Shown: positions 58,345-64,000 of the stretch, one piece after another
Layout of the letters: every line of letters starts with the position of its first letter
Position numbering within the stretch: the first letter of the stretch is position 1
Source of the DNA: Burkholderia catarinensis
Lineage (GTDB): Bacteria; Pseudomonadota; Gammaproteobacteria; Burkholderiales; Burkholderiaceae
Length of the DNA stretch: 64,000 nucleotides
Assembly (NCBI RefSeq): GCF_001883705.2
Contig: NZ_MDEQ02000001.1
Location: forward strand, 434,001-498,000
Direction: 5' to 3'
The notes under the pieces: generated by a model
Database searches by the model: none
What the model was told of the DNA's origin: nothing
The model's input: the letters and a program-made list of their open reading frames with translations, nothing else
Translations under genes and position numbers: made by a program

Positions 58345-59136
58345 GTGACTGAATTCATACCGGACGAAATCGCCGGACAGGTCGCCGGCGCGCGCGACGT
58401 GATCGAGCGGCATCTCGGCGCGACGCTGGAAGCGATCCACCTGTTCGGATCGGCGCTCGACGGCGGATTGAAACCGCGCAGCGATATCGACTTGCTGGTG
58501 ACGGTGGCGGCGCGGCCCGACGAGCCGGTGCGGCGCGCGCTGATGCTGGACCTGCTTGCTGCGTCGGCGCCGCCCGGTTGCGCGGGCGGCGTGCGCGCGC
58601 TCGAGGTCACCGCCGTCGCGCACGGCGACGTGATGCCGTGGCGTCATCCGGCGCGGCGCGAACTGCAGTTCGGCGAGTGGCTGCGTCGCGACCTGGAAGC
58701 CGGGATCGTCGAACCGGCCCTCATCGATCACGAATTGGCGATCCTGTTGACGAAGGCGCGATTGCACAGCGTCGCGCTGGTCGGGCCGGCGGCGGCCGCG
58801 CTGTTCGAGCCGGTGCCCGCGCGCGACTTTGTCGCCGCGCTGCTCGCTACCGTCGCGCAGTGGAATGCCGAACCGGACTGGCGCGGCGACGAGTGCAACG
58901 TGGTGCTCGCGCTCGCGCGCATCTGGTACAGCGCCGCGACCGGCAGGATCGCGCCCAAGGACGTTGCCGCGGCGTGGGTGCTGGAGCGTGTGCCGGCCGC
59001 GTACCGGCCGGTTGTGGCGGCTGCGCGCGCCGCTTATCTCGAGGGCGAAGAGGACGCCGTGATCCTGTCGGGCGAACCCGTCGCCGCGTTCATCGGCTAC
59101 GCGCGGCGGACCGTCGAATCGATGCTGTCGGCGTAG
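58345..59136 (+). CDS. AadA-family nucleotidyltransferase (streptomycin/spectinomycin adenylyltransferase-like)
   Basis: 263 residues from a GTG start. The nucleotidyltransferase motif 'IHLFGSALDGGLKPRSDIDLLVTV' (G-S-x..D-x-D, about residues 33-54) and the C-terminal helical domain ('NVVLALARIWYSAATGRIAPKDVAAAWVLERVP', 'AYLEGEEDAV') are those of ANT(3'')-type enzymes. It is chromosomal and shares local GC content, with no integron or transposon features, so it is probably an intrinsic homologue. Drug-modifying activity is inferred from family only. Confidence 0.85.
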   Translation: MTEFIPDEIAGQVAGARDVIERHLGATLEAIHLFGSALDGGLKPRSDIDLLVTVAARPDEPVRRALMLDLLAASAPPGCAGGVRALEVTAVAHGDVMPWRHPARRELQFGEWLRRDLEAGIVEPALIDHELAILLTKARLHSVALVGPAAAALFEPVPARDFVAALLATVAQWNAEPDWRGDECNVVLALARIWYSAATGRIAPKDVAAAWVLERVPAAYRPVVAAARAAYLEGEEDAVILSGEPVAAFIGYARRTVESMLSA

Positions 59137-59301
59137 CGGCCGATGCGCGGTGTGCGCTATCGGCTTGCTGGCCGGCACCCCGCGAATCGTGAGTGCTTTC
59201 GCAGCCGCCGCACGCGCAAGCAGCCGATCCGGGCGCCCGCAGGCGACTCGCGACGTGCTTGACCCGCACGCCGTCATTCATGCGCAGCGCGACGCGCTGC
59301 G

Positions 59302-59775
59302 TCAGCCCGCCGTGCCCGCATAGGCCGCCTTCAGCGCGGCGTCGTCGAACTTGGTCATCTGCATCATCGCCGCGGCCACGCGCGCCGCCTTGGCCGCGTC
59401 GCGGTCGGCCATCATCGGGATGAGCGCTTCCGGAACGATCTGCCACGACACGCCGTAGCGGTCTCGCAGCCAGCCGCAGCCGTCGGCCGTGCCGCCGTTG
59501 TCGAGCAGGGCGCTCCAGTAGCGGTCGAGTTCAGCCTGATCGGCGCAACTGACCAGCAGCGAGATTGCGTGGTTGAACGTCTCGGTACGCGGGTGGCTCA
59601 TCGCGATGAACGGTTGCCCGAACAGCTCGAACTCGACCATCCGCGTACCGTCGGTGCCGGGTACCGCCGTGACGCGCACGACGCGCGAATCCGGAAAGAT
59701 GCCTGTATAGAAGGCCGCTGCTTCTTCGGCTTCCGCCGAGTACCAGAGAAAAGGCGTGATCTTCTGAATCGTCAT
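59302..59775 (-). CDS. VOC-family protein, PhnB/'3-demethylubiquinone methyltransferase'-like
   Basis: 157 residues with two half VOC modules: 'KITPFLWYSAEAEEAAAFYTGIFPDSRV' and 'WLRDRYGVSWQIVPEAL', ending in the C-terminal 'MMQMTKFDDAALKAAYAG' characteristic of the PhnB-like group. The methyltransferase name attached to this family is historical. AGGAGA precedes ATG 59775. The long upstream open frame is shadow. Function unknown. Confidence 0.88.
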   Translation of the reverse strand: MTIQKITPFLWYSAEAEEAAAFYTGIFPDSRVVRVTAVPGTDGTRMVEFELFGQPFIAMSHPRTETFNHAISLLVSCADQAELDRYWSALLDNGGTADGCGWLRDRYGVSWQIVPEALIPMMADRDAAKAARVAAAMMQMTKFDDAALKAAYAGTAG

Positions 59776-60073
59776 GGCGAATCTCCTGTCTGTATTTGGC
59801 CGGAGCGCAAACCGCGTGCCGCCGTCGATACGACGGACGACGGCCGCCGGAATCGACACGCAGGGGCAATGGCCGCCGCACCGGATGCGCGGTGCCGACT
59901 GTGCGGATGGTAGTCGCCTGGCGGGCCGATGGCGACCGGCCCGGACATCCGAAAAGGGCGTTGCCGGCGCTTTGCAGCCGCCAGGCGCCGCTGTTCGGCC
60001 GGTCGATGTATGTTGGGGCTCAGGCGTTGCTCGCAGGCCCGTGGGGGTGAAGCCGGCACGCTGGAGACGGACG
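59776..60073. other. 298-base gap between VOC gene and porin terminator
   Basis: No supported gene. It must contain the promoter for the reverse VOC gene, but no convincing -35/-10 pair was identified. Confidence 0.45.
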
Positions 60074-60112
60074 AAAAAAAACCAGCCACGGCCGAAGCCG
60101 ATGACTGGTTTT
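60074..60112 (-). terminator. rho-independent terminator of the porin gene
   Basis: On the reverse strand AAACCAG and CTGGTTT with inner CGGC-TTCG-GCCG form a stem, followed by a run of T (complement of A at 60074-60080). It is 53 bases after the porin stop. Confidence 0.88.
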
Positions 60113-60164
60113 GCAGTTCGGCGACATGGCGTCGGAGACGCCATGCACACCGGAAACGTACTTC

Positions 60165-61328
60165 TTAGAACTTGTGGCGCAGGCCGAGAGCGACCAGCTC
60201 TTGCGACTTCGTGCCGCCATAGCCGTACGAGCCGATCGACGCTTGCGCGTCTTGCGTGGTCGTCGCGTTGACACGTTGCGCGCCGCTCGCGTGCTGGTAG
60301 CCACCGATCAGGTAGACGTCCGTGCGCTTCGACAGCGAGTAGTCCGCGCCCAGCGAAACCTGGTGGTACTTCGCGTCCGTGTCGCCGCTCGCCTTCGTGT
60401 ATGCGTAGCCGAGACCCAGCAGCAGGGCCGGCGATGCCTGATAGTTGACGAATGCGCGGCCGGTGTTGAACTTCTCGGTCGTGCCGAACGCCGACAGGCT
60501 GTCCGCCTTGTACTGCGAGTTGCTGTAGCCGAGGCCGAACGTCACCGGGCCGATTGCGTACTGGCCGGCGACTTGCGCGATGTTGATCGCCTTCGCCGTT
60601 GCGTACGCGCCGACGATCGGGTTGTTCGAGACGCCGATGCCGGTTGCCGTCGGGCTCGACCAACCGTCTGCGGCGACGGAGCGATCGTTGCCGTTCTGCA
60701 CGCGCAGGAAGCTGGCAGCGACGCCGATCGGGCCGTTGTTGTAGGCTGCAGCGGCACTCCACGTCTGGCCTTGGCCCGTATGGCCCGCCACGCCACCCAG
60801 TGCATACATGCCTTCGACCTGGAAGCCTGCGAACACCGGCGACACATACTTGACTGCGTTGTTGACGCGGATGCTGTTGTCGTTGTTGTCGACGTCACCC
60901 GGCGTGGCCATGATGCTGCCGAAGTAGTTGTCACCCGTCACGGCCTGAACCATGTCGACGGACGGGTCGTACTGGCGACCCAACGTCAGCGTACCGTACT
61001 GGGCGTGGTCGAGGCCGACATACGACTGACGACCGAACATGCGGCCGCCTTGATTCAACTTGCCCGTACCGACGTCAAAGCCGTTTTCCAACTGGAAGAT
61101 CGCCTTCAGGCCACCGCCCAGATCTTCCGTACCCTTCAAGCCCCAACGCGGGCCTTGCAGGTTGCCCGACAACATTTGCCATGAATTGATGGCTTGGCCG
61201 CTATTACCATGAACGAATGCGATCGACGTATCGATCACGCCATACAGCGTCACGCTCGATTGAGCTTGAGCAGCGCCAGCGGCGCCCAGCAGGGCGAGCG
61301 AGAGGGTCGAGAGAGCAAGTTTCTTCAT
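60165..61328 (-). CDS. Gram-negative trimeric porin (OmpC-like, betaproteobacterial)
   Basis: 387 residues. The signal peptide is about 1-22 (MKKLALSTLSLALLGAAGAAQA), then 'QSSVTLYGVIDTSIAFV', the usual first beta strand of betaproteobacterial porins, 'SRWGLKGTEDLGGGLKAIFQLENGFD'-like constriction segment (here 'GPRWGLKGTEDLGGGLKAIF'), 'GRQSYVGLDHAQYGTLTLGRQYDP', and a final Phe ('GLRHKF') recognised by the BAM machinery. Forms a diffusion channel in the outer membrane. GGAG before the ATG. Long AT-rich upstream region. Confidence 0.95.
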   Translation of the reverse strand: MKKLALSTLSLALLGAAGAAQAQSSVTLYGVIDTSIAFVHGNSGQAINSWQMLSGNLQGPRWGLKGTEDLGGGLKAIFQLENGFDVGTGKLNQGGRMFGRQSYVGLDHAQYGTLTLGRQYDPSVDMVQAVTGDNYFGSIMATPGDVDNNDNSIRVNNAVKYVSPVFAGFQVEGMYALGGVAGHTGQGQTWSAAAAYNNGPIGVAASFLRVQNGNDRSVAADGWSSPTATGIGVSNNPIVGAYATAKAINIAQVAGQYAIGPVTFGLGYSNSQYKADSLSAFGTTEKFNTGRAFVNYQASPALLLGLGYAYTKASGDTDAKYHQVSLGADYSLSKRTDVYLIGGYQHASGAQRVNATTTQDAQASIGSYGYGGTKSQELVALGLRHKF

Positions 61329-61738
61329 CGTTGAGTTTCTCCACGCAAGTGATTCATCGTTATTTGTTGCGGATTGGAGAATAGCTCAGTGCCATCCACG
61401 CAAGAAAGCCTAAAAAATAAAGTGTCTCGAAAAGGTAACAGCATGAAAAAGTCTATATATATCAAGCACATCAACGACTGTTCCTATTTTTGAAATAGTT
61501 GACAATTGCTGCGCCGCGATTGTTTCAAGAGTTGATGCACATCGCAGCAGACAGCCCGTTTCGACCCGTTGATGCGGGGAAATGGGGGATTGCAAACGTT
61601 TGCGGTTGCAGCAACGAGCGCGCGGGCATGAAAAGAGCGCATCAACGCCGCGCGAATGCGCGGCGGGCAGCGTGGTTGCAAAGGGGCGGGCGGGTGTGCA
61701 AGGCGCTGTGCGCGGCCGTTTTGCGGCGGGTGTTTGAA
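61329..61738. promoter_or_regulatory. 410-base upstream region of the porin gene
   Basis: Bases 61380-61510 are strongly AT-rich, as is usual for regulated porin promoters that bind OmpR- or H-NS-type proteins. Candidate boxes include TATATATA (near 61455) and a forward-strand TTGACA (61499-61504), but no pair with good spacing could be fixed for the reverse strand. The remainder is GC-rich and gene-free, being the 3' flank of the YihY gene. Confidence 0.4.
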
Positions 61739-62671
61739 TCAGTCGCCGCGCAGATGGTCCGCGGCGTGATCGGTTTGAGCCGGCGTGGCCGATGCAGCGC
61801 CGGCGGGTCGATGCGCATTGCCGCGGGCCGCCGCGAATTCCGCGCCGAGCAGCAACACGATCGCGGAGAAGTACAGCCACATCAGCAGGACCGCGAACGA
61901 TCCGGCGGCGCCAAACGCACTGGCCGTGCCCGCATGCGCGAGGTACAGCGCGAACAGCTTCTTGCCGCCCGAGAACAGGATCGCGGACACGATGCCGCCG
62001 ATCATGGCGTCGCGCCACGCGACGCGCGCATCGGGCAGGAACTTCATCAATGCGGCGAACGCGGCCGCGAGTACCGCGATGCCGACGAAGAACTGCACGA
62101 GGTTCGTGACGACGACATACGGCGAATTGCCCAGCAGCCAGGTGCCGACGAACGTGATCGCGGTGTCGAGCACGAGCGACACGATCAGCAGGAACGCGAC
62201 GCCAAGCACGAGCCCGAACGAGATCAGCCGCACGCGCACGAGCCCGAGCATGCTCGACCAGCGATTTTCGGTGGCCGGCCAGATCACGCTGAGCGCGGCG
62301 CTGAGCGATGCGAAGGTGGCCGACGCGCCGACCGCGAGCGCGGCGAACGAGATCAGCGTCGCGAGGCCGCCGCGCTCGCCTGCACGGTGCGCGTTCTGCA
62401 CGATCGTCTGGATGCTGGCCGCCGCGTCGTCGCCGATCAGCTGGTGCGCCTGTTCGAACACCTGGCCGCGTGCGGCATCGTCGCCGTAGAACCAGCCGGC
62501 CACCGCGATCACCATCACGAGCATCGGCGCGAGCGAGAACGCGGAGAAAAACGCGATGCCCGCGGCCATCGCGGAGCAGCGGTCGGACGAGAAGCGTTTG
62601 AACGCGTTGAGGGCCCAGTTGGCCTGTTGCTGGGCAAGGCGGGTTGCTTCGGAAGTGATCTGTCGTTTCAT
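61739..62671 (-). CDS. YihY/BrkB-family inner-membrane protein
   Basis: 310 residues with six membrane helices and family blocks 'DRCSAMAAGIAFFSAFSLAPMLVMVIAVAGWFYG', 'ATFASLSAALSVIWPA', 'FLPDARVAWRDAMIGGIVSAILFSGGKKLFALYL' and 'GAAGSFAVLLMWLYFSAIVLLLGAEF'. Formerly mislabelled ribonuclease BN. Function unclear, possibly a transporter or flippase. ATG 62671 (MKRQITSEA) is chosen over upstream in-frame starts that extend into the fdnG promoter region. Confidence 0.9.
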   Translation of the reverse strand: MKRQITSEATRLAQQQANWALNAFKRFSSDRCSAMAAGIAFFSAFSLAPMLVMVIAVAGWFYGDDAARGQVFEQAHQLIGDDAAASIQTIVQNAHRAGERGGLATLISFAALAVGASATFASLSAALSVIWPATENRWSSMLGLVRVRLISFGLVLGVAFLLIVSLVLDTAITFVGTWLLGNSPYVVVTNLVQFFVGIAVLAAAFAALMKFLPDARVAWRDAMIGGIVSAILFSGGKKLFALYLAHAGTASAFGAAGSFAVLLMWLYFSAIVLLLGAEFAAARGNAHRPAGAASATPAQTDHAADHLRGD

Positions 62672-62740
62672 GACGGTTCGGTTGCGCGCGGAACGCGGAT
62701 CATCGTGGGTAATCAGACAATTCGGTATTGATCCGAGGAT

Positions 62741-62770
62741 TCGAACATAGTTGCGCGAACTGTCTATAAT
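62741..62770 (+). promoter_or_regulatory. candidate promoter of the formate dehydrogenase operon
   Basis: A perfect -10 TATAAT (62765-62770) with a weak -35-like TTCGAA (62741-62746) at 18 bases. Start near 62777 gives a leader of about 36 bases. Confidence 0.45.
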
Positions 62771-62812
62771 TCCTTTCAGTTTCCCCACCCCCACAATAAC
62801 GCCGAGACCATC

Positions 62813-64000
62813 ATGCTACAAATGTCCCGGCGCCAGTTCCTGAAGGTGACGGCCACGTCGCTTGCCGGATCGAGTCTTGCCCTGATGGGCTTTTCTCCAT
62901 CCGAAGCGCTGGCCGAAGTCCGACAGTACAAGCTGGCGCGCACCGTCGAAACGCGCAACACCTGTCCTTACTGTTCAGTGGGTTGCGGCATCCTGATGTA
63001 CAGCCTCGGAGATGGTGCGAAGAATGCGCAGCCGAGCATCATCCACATCGAAGGCGATCCCGACCATCCCGTCAATCGCGGCACGCTGTGCCCGAAGGGC
63101 GCGAGCCTGATCGACTTCATCCACAGCCCGAGCCGCCTGACGCACCCCGAGTATCGTGCGCCCGGCTCGGACAAGTGGGAACCCATCTCGTGGAACGATG
63201 CGCTCGACCGGATCGCGAAGCTGATGAAGGCCGACCGCGACGCGAACTTCGTCGAGACGGCGGAAGACGGCTCGAAGGTCAACCGCTGGCTCACGACCGG
63301 CATGCTGGCCGCGTCGGCGAGCAGCAACGAGGTCGGCTACCTGACGCACAAGACTGCCCGCAGTCTGGGGATGCTCGCATTCGACAATCAGGCGCGTGTC
63401 TGACATGGCCCGACGGTGGCAGGTCTTGCCCCGACGTTTGGCCGTGGAGCGATGACGAACCATTGGGTCGACATCAAGAACGCGGACGTGATTCTCGTGA
63501 TGGGCGGCAATGCAGCCGAGGCCCATCCGTGCGGTTTCAAGTGGGTAACGGAGGCGAAGGCGCACCGCAAGGCGCGGCTGATCGTCGTCGACCCGCGCTT
63601 TACGCGTACGGCCTCGGTGGCCGACTACTACGCGCCGATTCGCACCGGCACCGACATCGTCTTCCTGGGCGGCGTCATCAACTATCTGCTGACGAACGAC
63701 AAGATCCAGCATGAGTACGTGAAGAACTACACGGACTTCTCGTTCATCGTGCGCGAGGATTTCGCGTTCAACGACGGCATCTATTCCGGCTATGACGCCG
63801 AGAAGCACGCGTACCCCGACAAATCGAGCTGGGACTACGAGCTCGGCGACGACGGTTTCGTGAAGGTCGACCCGACGCTGCAGCATCCGCGCTGCGTGTA
63901 CAACCTGTTGAAGCAGCACTACGCGCGCTATACGCCGGACATGGTCCAGCAGACCTGCGGCACGCCGAAGGAGAAGTTCCTGAAGGTGTGCGAGATGCTC
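62813..64000 (+). CDS. fdnG: formate dehydrogenase (FdnG type) major subunit, selenocysteine-containing, 3' end beyond window
   Basis: Molybdopterin/tungstopterin subunit that oxidises formate. Order seen: Tat signal (SRRQFLK, to about residue 35); [4Fe-4S] cysteines 'CPYCSVGCGILMYSLG' and 'GTLCPKGAS'; then 'ARV-TGA-HGPTVAG', in which TGA 63401-63403 (codon 197) is read as selenocysteine, the Mo/W ligand. The frame continues beyond the TGA without interruption ('MTNHWVDIKNADVILVMGGNAAEAHPCGFKW', 'DPRFTRTASVADYYAPIRTGTDIVFLGG') to the right edge at about 396 of roughly 1000 residues. Subunits FdnH and FdnI and selAB would be expected beyond the window or elsewhere. Confidence 0.95.
63401..63445 (+). 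promoter_or_regulatory. SECIS element for selenocysteine insertion in fdnG
   Basis: Directly after the TGA codon lies a potential stem whose apex is GGCAGGTCTTGCC (GGCA and TGCC pair, AGGTCT in the loop). This matches the apical loop of E. coli fdnG/fdhF SECIS elements recognised by SelB. Confidence 0.8.

Noticed and set aside
61499..62731. 410-codon forward frame opposite the YihY gene
   Set aside because: Arg/Glu/His-rich antisense shadow; the reverse frame is a typical membrane protein.
63401..63403. frameshift or nonsense mutation in the formate dehydrogenase gene
   Set aside because: TGA is at the known selenocysteine position and is followed by a SECIS-like hairpin and uninterrupted family sequence.

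Overview
The window reads as chromosomal DNA of a Burkholderia cepacia complex member or close relative. It is high-GC with strong third-position G/C bias. It carries the betaproteobacterial mdh-sdh-gltA block, the leu-asd, trp-accD-folC and purF-metZ blocks, and the second cepacian exopolysaccharide cluster (bce-II type). From memory of B. cenocepacia these blocks lie together on chromosome 2; this is established knowledge applied to gene order, not something proven by the sequence. No rRNA, tRNA, CRISPR array, intact insertion sequence or prophage was seen.

Layout. (1) 1-9997: TCA-cycle block. A reverse operon mdh / CitE-like lyase / secreted small protein / prpD (cut by the left edge) is divergent from a GntR regulator followed by sdhCDAB-sdhE-gltA, closed by a strong terminator. 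A 16-bp perfect palindrome beside a good mdh promoter is the likely GntR operator. (2) 9997-20156: accessory metabolism and regulators: AraC regulator, VOC protein, DUF1479 dioxygenase, dimethylarginine hydrolase (ddaH) with Lrp regulator and APC permease, LysR regulator divergent from an MFS exporter, SnoaL-like protein, GST, cupin. (3) 20520-22132: two tandem paralogous Tat-signal proteins of unknown function, one a predicted lipoprotein. (4) 22209-27292: leuC, an entericidin-type lipoprotein, leuD, leuB and asd. A previously unlisted 39-codon ORF before asd, with a run of Ile/Thr/Lys codons, looks like an attenuation leader peptide. (5) 27303-31512: an orphan flagellar hook gene (flgE), an AT-rich 0.8-kb gap and fimV. 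(6) 31512-36990: truA-trpF-trpB-DNA methyltransferase-trpA-accD, translationally coupled in part and terminated. (7) 37025-42782: folC-dedD-cvpA-purF, then a SAM-II-like riboswitch with its own terminator, then metZ. (8) 42815-57066: bce-II exopolysaccharide cluster: GDP-rhamnose synthesis (bceM, bceN), three acyltransferases (bceO, bceS, bceU), a secreted beta-propeller-like protein (bceP), flippase (bceQ), double glycosyltransferase (bceR), UDP-glucose pyrophosphorylase (bceT) and a new 47-residue membrane ORF. (9) 57160-64000: a 291-bp nested palindromic element, an HU protein with a histone-H1-like tail, an AadA-type nucleotidyltransferase, a VOC protein, a trimeric porin, a YihY/BrkB membrane protein, and the start of a selenocysteine-containing formate dehydrogenase (fdnG) cut by the right edge.

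How the parts work together. The window joins central carbon flux (malate, succinate, citrate) with branched-chain, aspartate-family, tryptophan, purine and methionine synthesis, and then with envelope and polysaccharide functions. Three amino-acid control devices can be read directly: the SAM-II-like riboswitch for metZ, the aspartate-family leader peptide for asd, and (weakly) a leucine-codon-rich stretch before leuC. Most long reverse-frame ORFs are GC-driven shadows and are left out.
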